NCBI RefSeq assembly: GCF_030929605.1
Contig: NZ_JAVFVS010000007.1
Coordinates: forward strand, 62,001 to 126,000
DNA length: 64,000 nt
From: Flavobacterium sp. LHD-80
GTDB taxonomy: Bacteria; Bacteroidota; Bacteroidia; Flavobacteriales; Flavobacteriaceae
Reading direction: 5' to 3'
Below are positions 1 to 8,538 of this stretch, one piece after another. Position numbers and translations under genes: made by a program. The first letter of the stretch is position 1. Each line of letters opens with the position of its first letter. The notes beneath the pieces were generated by a model. It did no database searches, was not told where the DNA came from, and saw only the letters and a list, made by a program, of their open reading frames with translations.

Positions 1-52
1 GCTCAAGTGCGCGTAATCCTCCGTGTATATCGCCTAAAACAAATGTTCGCAT
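1..52 (-). CDS. Metallophosphoesterase (5' end only)
   Basis: Only the first 17 codons lie in the window; the gene runs off the left edge. Read on the minus strand from the ATG at 52, the protein starts MRTFVLGDIHGGLRALE. The G-D-I-H-G block is the first metal-binding motif of the calcineurin-like metallophosphoesterase superfamily (serine/threonine phosphatases, ApaH-like enzymes), where Asp and His bind a di-metal centre. Placement at residues 7-11 is usual for the small bacterial PPP-type phosphatases. The substrate cannot be inferred from this fragment. Confidence 0.7.
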   Translation of the reverse strand, partial: MRTFVLGDIHGGLRALE

Positions 53-197
53 TTTTTAATATTTCGAATAAGGATTACAAAAATAGAGAAAATGATTTGT
101 TTGGAATCATTTAGTTGTTAATCTTTGCGAACCTGATAATTTTATGTTTTAATTTTTCAGGCAAAAACAAATAACTAACATAACCTAAAAACAATTT

Positions 198-704
198 ATG
201 AAAAGAAACTTAACTCTTTTATTTTTAATGCTTGCTTTTGCGGGATATTCGCAAGGTAAGCTTACTTACGGAAGTGGCGGTACCGTTTACAATGCTGAAA
301 ACCAAAAAGTAAAAACAGACTTAGTTCGAGCCCTGATGAACGAAAATCCAGAAGCTTTGGCACTTTATAATTCCGGAAGAAATAAAAAAACCTGGGGAAA
401 TATTTTCTTTTATGGAGGATTGGCACTTGTGGCAACCAATTTGATTGTTGAAATGAATGAGGGAGATATGCCAGATAATTGGAATGGCTATGGGCCAGCG
501 CCAGTAAAACGTTCAAATATGACAATGGCTATTATTGGCGGTGCTATGCTTGTTGCTTCAATTCCGATTAAGATTGGATATCCAAAAAAAATAAAAGCAG
601 CTCTTGAAAAATATAATAAAGGTTTGGCCGAAAATTATAGTCCAGGACCAAAAACGACTTTAATTGCCAGTACAAACCAAATTGGCTTGAGAATAGAGTT
701 TTAA
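198..704 (+). CDS. Exported hypothetical protein with two membrane-like segments
   Basis: I do not recognise the family. The 168-residue product begins with a clear signal peptide (MKRNLTLLFLMLAFAGYSQG, cleavage after SQ as is common in Flavobacterium). Residues of about 67-85 (IFFYGGLALVATNLIV) and 108-125 (MTMAIIGGAMLVASIPIKI) are hydrophobic and could be membrane helices. The segment between them is rich in Gly, Pro and Asn. Such small proteins are often envelope-associated in Bacteroidetes, but no enzymatic motif is visible. It is a single-gene unit followed by a strong terminator at 729-760. Confidence 0.7.
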   Translation: MKRNLTLLFLMLAFAGYSQGKLTYGSGGTVYNAENQKVKTDLVRALMNENPEALALYNSGRNKKTWGNIFFYGGLALVATNLIVEMNEGDMPDNWNGYGPAPVKRSNMTMAIIGGAMLVASIPIKIGYPKKIKAALEKYNKGLAENYSPGPKTTLIASTNQIGLRIEF

Positions 705-728
705 GAGATCTTATTTAGAAGAAAATAT

Positions 729-760
729 AAAGCTATAGTTGTAAAACTGTGGCTTTTTTT
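729..760 (+). terminator. Rho-independent terminator after the exported protein gene
   Basis: A 12-bp stem (729-740 pairing with 745-756, two G-U pairs) with a GTAA loop is followed by a run of T. It lies 25 bases after the stop codon at 704 and before dinB, so the two genes are separate transcription units. Confidence 0.8.
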
Positions 761-796
761 ATGATATTTTAGTGCCATTTTTCAGCGTTTCCTATT

Positions 797-804
797 TAAA
801 TTTG
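797..804 (+). promoter_or_regulatory. Bacteroidetes -7 box for dinB, possibly leaderless
   Basis: TAAATTTG matches the Bacteroidetes -7 consensus TAnnTTTG. It ends only 4 bases before the dinB ATG at 809, so transcription would start at or next to the start codon and the mRNA would be leaderless or nearly so. No good TTTG -33 box is visible. This is inference from the motif alone. Confidence 0.4.
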
Positions 805-808
805 TAAC

Positions 809-1891
809 ATGTCTGAAACTCCTGTTTACCGAAAAATTATCCATATTGATATGGATGCTTTTTATGCTTCAGTAGAGCAGATGGATAATCCTGCCTTACG
901 AGGAAAACCTGTTGCTGTTGGCGGTTCAGAAAATAGAGGAGTGGTTTCGGCAGCAAGTTACGAAGCCAGGAAATTTGGTGTAAGAAGTGCAATAAGCGGG
1001 GTTTTGGCTAAAAAATATTGTCCGGAAATTATTTTTGTTCGTCCAAGATTTGACCGCTACAAAGAGATTTCTTCTAAAATTCATAAAATTTTTCATGAGT
1101 ACACAGATTTAGTCGAACCGCTTTCTTTGGACGAAGCTTATCTCGATGTCACCCAAAATAAAAAAGGGAATCCAAGCGCGAGTTTGCTTGCTCAGGAAAT
1201 CAGGATGCGAATTTTGAATGAAGTTGGACTTACAGCTTCGGCAGGAATTTCAGTTAACAAATTTGTAGCTAAAATTGCAAGCGACGTTAATAAACCGAAT
1301 GGTCAAAAAACGGTCAATCCAGATGAGATTTTAGCTTTTTTAGAAGAATTGCCAATCAGGAAATTTTATGGCGTTGGGAAAGTAACGACTGAAAAAATGT
1401 ATCAGCTCGGTATTTTTACAGGCGCCGATTTAAAAAGCAAAACATTGGAATTTCTCGAAAAACATTTCGGGAAATCTGGCGGTTTTTATTATAAAGTTGT
1501 ACGAGGCATTCATAATAGCGAAGTAAAATCAAATCGTATTACAAAATCTGTAGCAGCCGAACATACTTTTGATGTCAATTTATCCTCTGAAATTTTTATG
1601 CTTGAACAGCTCGAAAAAATCGCGACGTCATTAGAAAGACGTTTGAAAAAGCATAACATTTCGGGCAAAACCGTTACGCTTAAAATCAAATACAGTGATT
1701 TTACACAGCAGACTAGAAGCAAAACACTTCCTTATTTTATTTCAGATAAAAGCCTGATTTTAGAAACTGTAGAAGAATTGTTGTACCAAGAGCGAATGAA
1801 AGATTCTGTGAGATTGCTCGGAATTTCGCTAAATAACTTGAATACAGAGGAAAAGAAGGCCGTTGTTGTGCAATTAAAATTTTCATTTTGA
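809..1891 (+). CDS. dinB: DNA polymerase IV (Y-family)
   Basis: Error-prone translesion DNA polymerase of the DinB branch. The palm carries the catalytic carboxylates in the HIDMDAFYASVEQ block (Asp14) and in the SLDEAYLDVT block (Asp108, Glu109). The steric-gate region, the helix-hairpin-helix/thumb part (PIRKFYGVGKVTTEKM, about 178-193) and a little-finger domain (about 240-350) follow in normal order. The 360-residue length is typical. The C-terminus ends in a QLKFSF-like tail that could be the sliding-clamp binding peptide. The gene stands alone between a terminator and the PAS gene. I see no LexA-type operator. Confidence 0.95.
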   Translation: MSETPVYRKIIHIDMDAFYASVEQMDNPALRGKPVAVGGSENRGVVSAASYEARKFGVRSAISGVLAKKYCPEIIFVRPRFDRYKEISSKIHKIFHEYTDLVEPLSLDEAYLDVTQNKKGNPSASLLAQEIRMRILNEVGLTASAGISVNKFVAKIASDVNKPNGQKTVNPDEILAFLEELPIRKFYGVGKVTTEKMYQLGIFTGADLKSKTLEFLEKHFGKSGGFYYKVVRGIHNSEVKSNRITKSVAAEHTFDVNLSSEIFMLEQLEKIATSLERRLKKHNISGKTVTLKIKYSDFTQQTRSKTLPYFISDKSLILETVEELLYQERMKDSVRLLGISLNNLNTEEKKAVVVQLKFSF

Positions 1892-1987
1892 TTTGTTATA
1901 ATAATTAAAAATACGGTTTCCCGTAAAAAGGATTGGACTTTTAGCTTTATCTTTGAGAGAAAAGATGTCTCATTTAAATTGCTCCAA

Positions 1988-2488
1988 ATGAAAAACGCTG
2001 ACCTTGAAGATGCTTCTTATCGTTATTCGGTACCAATTTTGGCTTGGGATTTTCATTATGAATATGTAAATGAATTAAAAGCTATTGTTGCCGATTTGAA
2101 AAAACTCCATGATATTTCAACTCAATATTCATGGAATGAAAAGGAACTTGAAATAGAAGAACGGATTAAAAATGAAGTAGTTGTGATTACAGATTTGAAT
2201 TTGAGAATTGTTTTCGCATCAAGTAAAATCAAAAGAATGACCGGCTATACCGAGGCAGAAGTTTTAGGAAACACGCCCAAAATGTTTCAAGGGCCAGAAA
2301 CATGTCCTACTGCCCTTAAAGAAATCAGAGAAGCAATCCAGTTGAAAACCTCGTTTGAGAAGACGATTGAAAACTATAAAAAAAACGGAAAAGTATACAG
2401 TTGCCACATCAGCGGATTTCCTGTTTATAACGCTAAAGGCGAAGTTTCTCATTTTATAGCATTTGAAAAAAATGCTCTTAGTGCTTAG
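1988..2488 (+). CDS. Single PAS-domain protein, LOV-like but without the flavin cysteine
   Basis: A 166-residue soluble protein from the ATG at 1988; an in-frame TTG at 1979 would add three residues. Residues of about 60-160 form a PAS domain (VVVITDLNLRIVFASSKIKRMTGYTEAEVLGNTPKMFQGPET). The last part resembles the GxNCRFLQG signature of LOV photoreceptors, but the position of the flavin-adduct cysteine is Thr-Pro (GNTPKMFQG), so blue-light photochemistry is unlikely. No histidine kinase, GGDEF or HTH output domain is attached, so it probably acts by binding a partner. It converges on the fumarase gene across a terminator. Confidence 0.8.
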   Translation: MKNADLEDASYRYSVPILAWDFHYEYVNELKAIVADLKKLHDISTQYSWNEKELEIEERIKNEVVVITDLNLRIVFASSKIKRMTGYTEAEVLGNTPKMFQGPETCPTALKEIREAIQLKTSFEKTIENYKKNGKVYSCHISGFPVYNAKGEVSHFIAFEKNALSA

Positions 2489-2494
2489 TTTTCT

Positions 2495-2605
2495 GCCACA
2501 AAGACACTAAGTCGAGAAGAAAATAATTTATAAGGAAATAAAAAAACCGCCTTTTAGGCGGTTTTTGAATAATATAAAAACTTTGTGTCTTAGTGCCTTT
2601 GTGGC
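2495..2605. repeat. Inverted phased-repeat arms around a terminator
   Basis: The left arm 2495-2516 (gccacaaagacactaag...) is nearly the reverse complement of the right arm about 2581-2605 (...cttagtgcctttgtggc). Both arms show an 8-nt phase. They bracket the terminator at 2541-2566 between two convergent genes. The same arm sequence recurs at 53677 and 53927. Confidence 0.75.
2541..2566. terminator. Bidirectional terminator between PAS gene and fumarase
   Basis: The palindrome aaaaaccgcct / aggcggttttt has A and T tracts on both sides, so it can terminate in both directions. It sits between the stop of the PAS gene (2488, plus) and the stop of the fumarase gene (2612, minus). Confidence 0.85.
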
Positions 2606-2611
2606 AAAATA

Positions 2612-4216
2612 CTACAGGTTTTCAAAAAAGTCATTTCCTTTATCATCTGTAATGATGAAAGCAGGGAAATCTTTTACGGTGATTTTACGAACAGCTTCCA
2701 TTCCTAATTCTTCAAAATCAACAACTTCTACTTTTAGGATGTTGTCTTGTGCCAAAATAGCAGCAGGACCTCCAATCGAACCTAAATAGAATCCGCCGTA
2801 TTTGTTGCATGCATCTGTAACTTGTTTAGTACGGTTTCCTTTAGCAAGCATAATCATACTTCCTCCATGTTTCTGGAATTCATCCACATAAACATCCATA
2901 CGTCCAGCTGTTGTTGGTCCAAAACTTCCTGAGGCCATTCCTTCTGGAGTTTTTGCAGGCCCAGCATAATAAACTGGGTGATTTTTAAAGTATTCCGGCA
3001 TTGGTTGTCCGGCGTCTAGTAATTCTTTAATTTTTGCGTGTGCAATATCTCTGGCAACAATTACAGTTCCGTTTAGTTTTAGACGCGTTTTAATTGGATA
3101 CTGAGATAATTTAGCTAAAATGTCGGCCATTGGCTGATCTAAATCAATTTCAACTGGAGCTTCTAAATGTGGAGCCGTTTCTGGTAAAAATTGTTTCGGA
3201 TTTACTTCTAACTGCTCAACGAAGATTCCGTCTTTCGTGATTTTTCCTTTAATATTTCTGTCAGCAGAACATGAAACACCTAATCCAACTGGACAAGAAG
3301 CGGCGTGACGAGGCAAACGAACGACACGAACATCATGCGTAAAATATTTTCCTCCAAACTGAGCTCCAATTTCACTTTCTTGACAAATTTTTTGAACTCT
3401 TTCTTCCCATTCTAAATCACGAAATGCCTGACCAGCCATATTTCCTGAAGTTGGAAGATGATCATAATATCCTGCAGATGCTTTTTTAACAGCGCCTAAA
3501 TTCGCTTCCGCAGAAGTTCCCCCAATTACTAAAGCCAAGTGATAAGGAGGGCAAGCCGAAGTTCCTAAATCTTTGATTTTTGCACGAATAAATGCATCCA
3601 ACGATTTGTCGTTCAATAACGATTTTGTCTGCTGATATAAATACGTTTTATTCGCAGATCCGCCTCCTTTTGCCATAAATAAAAATTCGTAAGAACTTCC
3701 TTTTTTAGCATAAATATCAATTTGAGCAGGTAGATTTGATCCTGAATTTTTCTCCTCAAACATCGTAATCGGAACGATTTGAGAATAACGTAAATTACGT
3801 TTTTGGTACGTATTGAAAATTCCTCTGCTCAGCCATTCTGCGTCATCAACACCAGTAAAAATGCTTTCGCCTTTTTTTGCCATTACAATGGCAGTTCCTG
3901 TATCTTGACAGCTTGGCAATTGACCTTCGGCAGCGACAGAAGCATTTTGAAGTAAATTATACGCCACAAAACGATCATTATCTGTCGCTTCTGGATCGTC
4001 AAGAATATTTCTTAGTTTTTGCAAATGTGTCGTTCTCAACATGAACGACACATCTGTTAAAGCTTCTTCGGCTAATAATTCTAAACCTTTTGGGTCTACA
4101 GTTAAAACTTCGCGTTCTCCAAATTTTTCTGTTTTTACAAAATCAGAAGTGATTTTGCGGTATTGTGTCTCATCCTTTAAAATCGGATAAGGATCTTGGT
4201 ATATAAAATCAATCAT
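2612..4216 (-). CDS. fum: Fumarate hydratase, class I (iron-sulfur)
   Basis: Interconverts fumarate and L-malate in the TCA cycle, using a 4Fe-4S cluster. The 534-residue length and the two-domain layout (alpha domain about 1-350, beta domain about 370-534) match the single-chain class I enzymes such as E. coli FumA. Candidate cluster cysteines are Cys103 (PSCQDTG), Cys222 (SACPPYHL) and Cys316 (GVSCSADRN), spaced almost as in FumA. The C-terminal part carries KGNRTKQV and [13 protein letters not shown], typical of the beta domain. It is monocistronic, with a TAACTTTG -7 box just upstream and a terminator downstream. Confidence 0.95.
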   Translation of the reverse strand: MIDFIYQDPYPILKDETQYRKITSDFVKTEKFGEREVLTVDPKGLELLAEEALTDVSFMLRTTHLQKLRNILDDPEATDNDRFVAYNLLQNASVAAEGQLPSCQDTGTAIVMAKKGESIFTGVDDAEWLSRGIFNTYQKRNLRYSQIVPITMFEEKNSGSNLPAQIDIYAKKGSSYEFLFMAKGGGSANKTYLYQQTKSLLNDKSLDAFIRAKIKDLGTSACPPYHLALVIGGTSAEANLGAVKKASAGYYDHLPTSGNMAGQAFRDLEWEERVQKICQESEIGAQFGGKYFTHDVRVVRLPRHAASCPVGLGVSCSADRNIKGKITKDGIFVEQLEVNPKQFLPETAPHLEAPVEIDLDQPMADILAKLSQYPIKTRLKLNGTVIVARDIAHAKIKELLDAGQPMPEYFKNHPVYYAGPAKTPEGMASGSFGPTTAGRMDVYVDEFQKHGGSMIMLAKGNRTKQVTDACNKYGGFYLGSIGGPAAILAQDNILKVEVVDFEELGMEAVRKITVKDFPAFIITDDKGNDFFENL

Positions 4217-4231
4217 TGTTTTGTTTTTTTA

Positions 4232-4239
4232 CAAAGTTA
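4232..4239 (-). promoter_or_regulatory. Bacteroidetes -7 box for fumarase
   Basis: On the minus strand this reads TAACTTTG, a full match to TAnnTTTG, 15 bases ahead of the fumarase ATG. A convincing TTTG -33 box is not seen at the expected distance, so this is a motif-based inference. Confidence 0.5.
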
Positions 4240-4301
4240 GAAATTATTTACCTAAGAAAGAATTTGAATTAGGGGCGTTTGTACATAATTTATGGGTGAT
4301 T

Positions 4302-5741
4302 TTAAAAAAACCATGTCGCCACAAAAATAGCCGTAATCACACAAATTAAATCCACCAAAAGCATTGTGCCCAAGGCATAACGTGTGTTTTTAATATTAAC
4401 CGAACCAAAGTACACGGCAATTACATAAAAAGTACTCTCGGCACTGCATTGAAAAATGCTGCTCAATCTTCCTGTTAGAGAATCGGCGCCAAATGTATTC
4501 ATTGAATCAATCAAAAAGCCTCTTGACCCTGCAGAACTGAACGGGCGCAACATGGCTACAGGCAGTGCATTTGTAATTTCTTGACTTACACCTAAATTCG
4601 AAAATATAAATGCAATTCCGTCGCTAATAATTTCAAATAAACCACTGTTTCTAAACAAAGAAATAGCAACCAGCATTCCTAAAACATAAGGAAAAATGGT
4701 AACTCCGGTTTTAACTCCGTTGTTTGCACCAACGACAAAAGTGTCAAAAACAGTCGTTTCAGCCTCTTTAAATTTTTTCTCATGAACAAAAGAGAAAATC
4801 AAAGTAAAAGCAATAATCGCAATTAATATTAATCCTGAAAGATTTGAAGTAAAATAGTTTTTTCCAATTAAATCCAAGTGATTCACATACATCAATAAAC
4901 CAACTATTGCAGCAATTAAAGTCATTAAACCAATAAGTAGCGATGCACTTTTAAAATTGATTTTTTGTTTGATTCCAACAATTAAGAAAGCGGCAATTGT
5001 GCCAATAAACGAAGTTATAATACAAGGTAACATTACATCGGCTGGATTTGTTGCATTTGCGGCCGCACGATATCCAATAATCGAAGTAGCAATTAAAGTC
5101 AATCCAGACGCGTGAAGACACATAAACATAATTTGTGCATCACTTGCTTTGTCTTTATCGGGATTTATTTCTTGTAAACTTTCCATAGCTTTCAGTCCAA
5201 AAGGCGTTGCAGCCGAATCTAATCCTAAGAAATTAGCAGCAAAGTTTAGGGTCATGTACGAAATTGATGGGTGATTTTGTGGGATGCTAGGAAATACTTT
5301 TACAAATACCGGACTCAAAAGCTTAGCTAATTTTCCAGAAGCTCCAGAAATAATTAAAAGCTCCATCAAACCGCAGAAAAAAGCCAGGTAAGCAATAAGT
5401 GGCAGAATTATATCAACTAACGTAGTTTTACAAGTTGGCAATAAACCATCAGATTTTTGTAAACCGCTGTAAATTCTTACTGTTTTGTTTTTGTAAACGT
5501 AAGTAGTATCAGCATTTAATGTGTCGCGATTGACAATCATGGTTTGATCTTTCGCTTTTGCAATACTGTCTTTTATGAAAGCAGGAAGCTGTTCGATGTA
5601 TTTTTCAGAAACCAAAATCGGGTCGTCTTTTTTTCCATTCAATACAGAATCAACGGTATAAGTATTGGCAGTAAATAAACTGACTACAATAAAGAAAATT
5701 GAAGAAATGAAAATCGCTAACCAAAATCTGCTTAAAACCAT
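4302..5741 (-). CDS. SpmA-SpmB type nucleoside-recognition (Gate domain) membrane protein
   Basis: A polytopic inner-membrane protein of 479 residues that appears to join the two halves encoded separately as spmA and spmB in spore formers. The first Gate-type half covers about 110-270 (LAFFCGLMELLIISGASGKLAKLLSPVF, then the LNFAANFLGLDSAATPFGLKAM signature). The second covers about 330-479 (GVKTGVTIFPYVLGMLVA and LRPFSSAGSRGFLID). Between TM1 and the first half lies a polar, probably periplasmic segment (about 25-105). The transported solute is unknown. Members of this group are non-sporulating, so a spore role is excluded. The gene is upstream of fumarase on the same strand, with an 85-base gap that contains the fumarase promoter. 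Confidence 0.8.
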   Translation of the reverse strand: MVLSRFWLAIFISSIFFIVVSLFTANTYTVDSVLNGKKDDPILVSEKYIEQLPAFIKDSIAKAKDQTMIVNRDTLNADTTYVYKNKTVRIYSGLQKSDGLLPTCKTTLVDIILPLIAYLAFFCGLMELLIISGASGKLAKLLSPVFVKVFPSIPQNHPSISYMTLNFAANFLGLDSAATPFGLKAMESLQEINPDKDKASDAQIMFMCLHASGLTLIATSIIGYRAAANATNPADVMLPCIITSFIGTIAAFLIVGIKQKINFKSASLLIGLMTLIAAIVGLLMYVNHLDLIGKNYFTSNLSGLILIAIIAFTLIFSFVHEKKFKEAETTVFDTFVVGANNGVKTGVTIFPYVLGMLVAISLFRNSGLFEIISDGIAFIFSNLGVSQEITNALPVAMLRPFSSAGSRGFLIDSMNTFGADSLTGRLSSIFQCSAESTFYVIAVYFGSVNIKNTRYALGTMLLVDLICVITAIFVATWFF

Positions 5742-5850
5742 AATTATATTTTTTGTAAATGTAATTATTTAGCAATAAAACGCACAAAGATTTTAGTATT
5801 GAAAGTAGAAGTATTTAAATGAAGCGATAAATTTTTAGTGAAAATTCGAT

Positions 5851-6924
5851 TTATTCAATAACAATTTTGGTTTCCAGGTACTTTTCAAAAGATTTTATTC
5901 CTTCAAATAAAACCTTTTTTTTAGAGAATTCGGTATCATTAAAAAATTGTGTTTCTACTTTGACATGATCTTTTTTGACTGTTCTTTTCCAAATTCCAAT
6001 TACTTTTCCGTTTTCCAGAATAATGGGTTTAAAAATCCCATTATTGGTAAAAGCTTTTGATTGATGTTCGGGTTGCATAGAAGCTTCTCGAGTTTTATAT
6101 GAAATTAAAAGTTCATCAAAAGCTGGAAGAAAATGTACGCTTTCGCGGAAGCTGCTTTCAAAAGAATAATCCGTTCCAAACCAATAAATCTGTCCGTCGA
6201 TTTCGACAGAATTCAATTGCAACCCTATTGCATTAACTGTTTGCTGACAGATAGTTGGAGGGAAACCAGACCACCACGAAAAGTCAGTGATCGTAGCAGG
6301 GCCGTGGCTTTCAAAGTATCGTTTTGCTAATTTTTCGAGGCCTTCTTCTTTGGTTAATTTGTTTTTTGGTTTAGCAACTCTTTCTTCTAATAATGCATAA
6401 GTGATTTGTTTGCCTTTCATTTTTCCGTTGCAAACCAAACCGTCTAGTTCGGCATTCATCATAATAGCCGCACTCAGAAAATCTTCTTTTGAAGTTTTGC
6501 TGATGCCAAGTTCCTGCATAATTTCATCTCGAGTCAAATGATTGTTTCCGGCTAAAAGCTTTTCGATTGCATTATTGGTTTGATCAAGTTTTTTTGCATC
6601 ATAACCAAATTTCTTAGCTGCCGAAATTGTAAAACGTTTTACTTGGGGCGCAGAAAGATCCAGCATCCAATAAATATCATCAGAAGATACAAAATGCCAA
6701 GTGGGACGAAGAATATGGGTCCGAATAATTTTAGCCGAATTCACAGCTTCTTCAATTTCCTTTTCAGAAGAATCACAACGGGAACCAATTGCCCATTTCG
6801 CCATTGCATAGTCCTGCGCCTGTATTGCGCCAAAATGTCGAACGATTTCTTCCGGTGAGCATTGACTTGTTTTATACAATTTTTGAGAAACAAGACGATG
6901 ATGTGAAATTTCAGAATGAATCAT
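5851..6924 (-). CDS. Winged-helix DNA-binding protein of the YcaQ/AlkX-like family
   Basis: 357 residues from the ATG at 6924; a TTG two codons upstream is possible. It matches the HTH_42 family: the N-terminal blocks QKLYKTSQCSPEEIVRHFGAIQAQDYAMAKWAIGSR and RTHILRPTWHFVSSDDIYWML and a C-terminal part ending in a beta-rich region. Characterised relatives (E. coli YcaQ, Streptomyces AlkX-type enzymes) are DNA glycosylases that unhook interstrand crosslinks. In this protein the catalytic QxQ motif may be the IQAQD at about 35-39. Repair is therefore a reasonable but unproven role. It forms its own unit, with a phased repeat on its upstream side. Confidence 0.75.
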   Translation of the reverse strand: MIHSEISHHRLVSQKLYKTSQCSPEEIVRHFGAIQAQDYAMAKWAIGSRCDSSEKEIEEAVNSAKIIRTHILRPTWHFVSSDDIYWMLDLSAPQVKRFTISAAKKFGYDAKKLDQTNNAIEKLLAGNNHLTRDEIMQELGISKTSKEDFLSAAIMMNAELDGLVCNGKMKGKQITYALLEERVAKPKNKLTKEEGLEKLAKRYFESHGPATITDFSWWSGFPPTICQQTVNAIGLQLNSVEIDGQIYWFGTDYSFESSFRESVHFLPAFDELLISYKTREASMQPEHQSKAFTNNGIFKPIILENGKVIGIWKRTVKKDHVKVETQFFNDTEFSKKKVLFEGIKSFEKYLETKIVIE

Positions 6925-6975
6925 TTGCAAAACTTTTTATTAAACCATATAAGTGATATGAGTTCATGATAAGTA

Positions 6976-7020
6976 ACCTTAGCACCTTAGCACCTTAGCA
7001 TCTCAGAACCTTAGGACCTT
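6976..7020. repeat. 8-nt phased tandem repeat of the CTTAG type
   Basis: About five and a half copies of an 8-nt unit, cttagcac with variants cttagcat, ctcagaac and cttaggac, lie between the exonuclease stop (7029) and the YcaQ-like start (6924). Related arrays occur at 11346-11383, 11426-11472, 41184-41219, 52367-52405, 52455-52494 and 52588-52624. Confidence 0.8.
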
Positions 7021-7028
7021 AAAAAGAG

Positions 7029-7742
7029 CTATACATGAATAATCTCTTCCTCAATCAATAAATCTTCTCTTCTTAAGCGAAGGAAAATCTGTGCAACGGC
7101 AATAGTATCTTTTTCGCAATACGTTACAATTCGATCAATGTCTTTTTCGACATAAAAAACATGTGCAACCTGACTTCCGTCGATATCACCTTTTGGAGAA
7201 GGAACTCCGAGAATTTTAGTCAGTAATTTTAAAGAAGTAAAATGCTTGTAATCGCCAAATTTCCATAATTCTAAAGTATCTAAATGTGCAATTTCCCAAG
7301 GTTTTTTGCCAAATAAATTCAGTTTGTCTGGAATCGCGATTTGATTGATGATCATTCGTCGCGCAATAAACGGAATATCAAATTCTTTGGCATTATGTCC
7401 ACACAAAAGATGTTGAGGCTGATTGAAATGATTGTTCAGAAGATTATTGAAGTCTTTCAGAATCTTTTTTTCTTCTCCAAAAAAAGAAGTCACTCTAAAA
7501 TTCCGAATATCACCTTTGATTGTAAAATAACCGACAGAAATACAGACAATCTTTCCAAATTCCGCCCAAATTCCGGCGCGATCATAAAATTCTTCCGGCG
7601 TAAAATCGTCTTTTCGCTGATATTGTGTTTTTAGATCCCAGAGCGATTGCATTTCTGCGTCAAGCGAATTGAAGTTTTCTTCTTCCGGAACCGTTTCTAT
7701 ATCCAGGAAAAGAATATTATTAAGATTTATTTTTTCAATCAT
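7029..7742 (-). CDS. Predicted 3'-5' exonuclease (DnaQ-like, DEDDy type)
   Basis: A 237-residue ribonuclease H-fold exonuclease of the group annotated as DNA_pol_B_exo2 or 'predicted polysaccharide biosynthesis 3'-5' exonuclease'. The three exonuclease motifs are visible: Exo I in LFLDIETVPEEE (about 12-23), Exo II in LLCGHNAKEFDIPFIARR (about 113-130) and Exo III in IVTYCEKDTIAVAQIF (about 205-220, Tyr and Asp four residues apart). It lacks a polymerase domain. Single-strand DNA or RNA is the likely substrate. It is upstream of the YcaQ-like gene on the same strand, separated by a repeat. Confidence 0.85.
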   Translation of the reverse strand: MIEKINLNNILFLDIETVPEEENFNSLDAEMQSLWDLKTQYQRKDDFTPEEFYDRAGIWAEFGKIVCISVGYFTIKGDIRNFRVTSFFGEEKKILKDFNNLLNNHFNQPQHLLCGHNAKEFDIPFIARRMIINQIAIPDKLNLFGKKPWEIAHLDTLELWKFGDYKHFTSLKLLTKILGVPSPKGDIDGSQVAHVFYVEKDIDRIVTYCEKDTIAVAQIFLRLRREDLLIEEEIIHV

Positions 7743-7878
7743 TATTTTAGTTTAAAACACGAATTGCACTAATTAACACTAATTATTTGAAGAAAAATAG
7801 TTACGCAAAACTTCACTTTTTTGTAAATATAAAGCTATAATTTTAATTTGTGTAAATCTGTGAAATTTGTGTTTAATT

Positions 7879-8355
7879 TTAGAATAAACTTTGCTGTTTA
7901 CTTGGACTTTCGTGTTCCAAAAGCCATTTCTTGCGAGATAATCCACCGGCATAACCAGTCAAAGAACCATTTGTGCCAATAACACGATGACAAGGAACAA
8001 CAATCCAAAGCGGATTTTTGCCATTTGCAGAAGCGACAGCTCGAATTGCTTTTACATCGCCCAACTTTTTGGTTTGATCCATATAACTTACTGTTTTTCC
8101 GTATGGAATTTCTAATAATGCTTTCCATACTTTTTGTTGAAATTCAGTTCCTTGCGGATTCAGTTTTAAGTCGAAATCGGTTCTTTTTCCTTCGAAATAT
8201 TCTTCTAATTGTGAAACAGCGTCTTGTAAAACTTTTGGAATTTTCTTTGAAACTTCATTTGTGCCAACATCAGAAACAGAAATTACTGCAATACCGTCTT
8301 CGTCTCCAACTATTTTGGTGATTCCTAAGGGTGAATTAATGTAAGCTGTTTCCAT
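7879..8355 (-). CDS. ogt: Methylated-DNA--protein-cysteine methyltransferase
   Basis: A suicide repair enzyme that takes the alkyl group from O6-alkylguanine or O4-alkylthymine onto its own cysteine. The acceptor is Cys122 in the invariant PCHRVIG motif (121-127). The DNA-binding helix-turn-helix is formed by IPYGKTVSYMDQTKKLGDVKAIRAVASANGKNP. The 158 residues correspond to an Ogt-type protein with a degenerate N-terminal domain and no Ada zinc domain, so it does not act as a transcriptional activator. The neighbours are unrelated genes on the same strand separated by repeat-rich spacers. Confidence 0.95.
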   Translation of the reverse strand: METAYINSPLGITKIVGDEDGIAVISVSDVGTNEVSKKIPKVLQDAVSQLEEYFEGKRTDFDLKLNPQGTEFQQKVWKALLEIPYGKTVSYMDQTKKLGDVKAIRAVASANGKNPLWIVVPCHRVIGTNGSLTGYAGGLSRKKWLLEHESPSKQQSLF

Positions 8356-8365
8356 AATTTTTTTA

Positions 8366-8405
8366 ACCGCAAAGGCGCTAAGATTTACGCAAAGTTCGCA
8401 AAGTT
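8366..8405. repeat. Single 8-nt phased arm (cgcaaag type)
   Basis: ccgcaaag / gcgctaag followed by acgcaaag / ttcgcaaag just upstream of ogt on the minus strand. It has the same unit style as the arms at 53713 and 53885 but no partner arm here. Confidence 0.5.
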
Positions 8406-8467
8406 TTTTAAACCATATAAGTTATATAAGCAATTTTAAGTTTTTGTTGCTACAAAGTTTACACGAG

Positions 8468-8534
8468 TGTCATCCTGAGCGAAGTCGAAGGCTTGTGAAA
8501 ACAAAACGGGGCTTCGACTTCGCTCAGCCTGACA
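8468..8534. repeat. Palindromic intergenic repeat (cttcgacttcgctcag family)
   Basis: Two about 25-nt arms with a short loop: 8468-8492 pairs with 8510-8534 through the core gcgaagtcgaag / cttcgacttcgc, with a few mismatches near the outer end of the left arm. It ends 5 bases from the stop of the SDR gene. A perfect copy lies at 27466-27542 and a degenerate half at about 33918-33943. It resembles REP-type elements, but I see no associated transposase. Confidence 0.8.
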
Positions 8535-8538
8535 ATCT

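Noticed and set aside
1988..2488. Blue-light LOV photoreceptor
   Set aside because: The flavin-adduct cysteine of the LOV signature is absent.
6976..7020. CRISPR-like or tRNA-like element
   Set aside because: The 8-nt units have no spacers and no cloverleaf.
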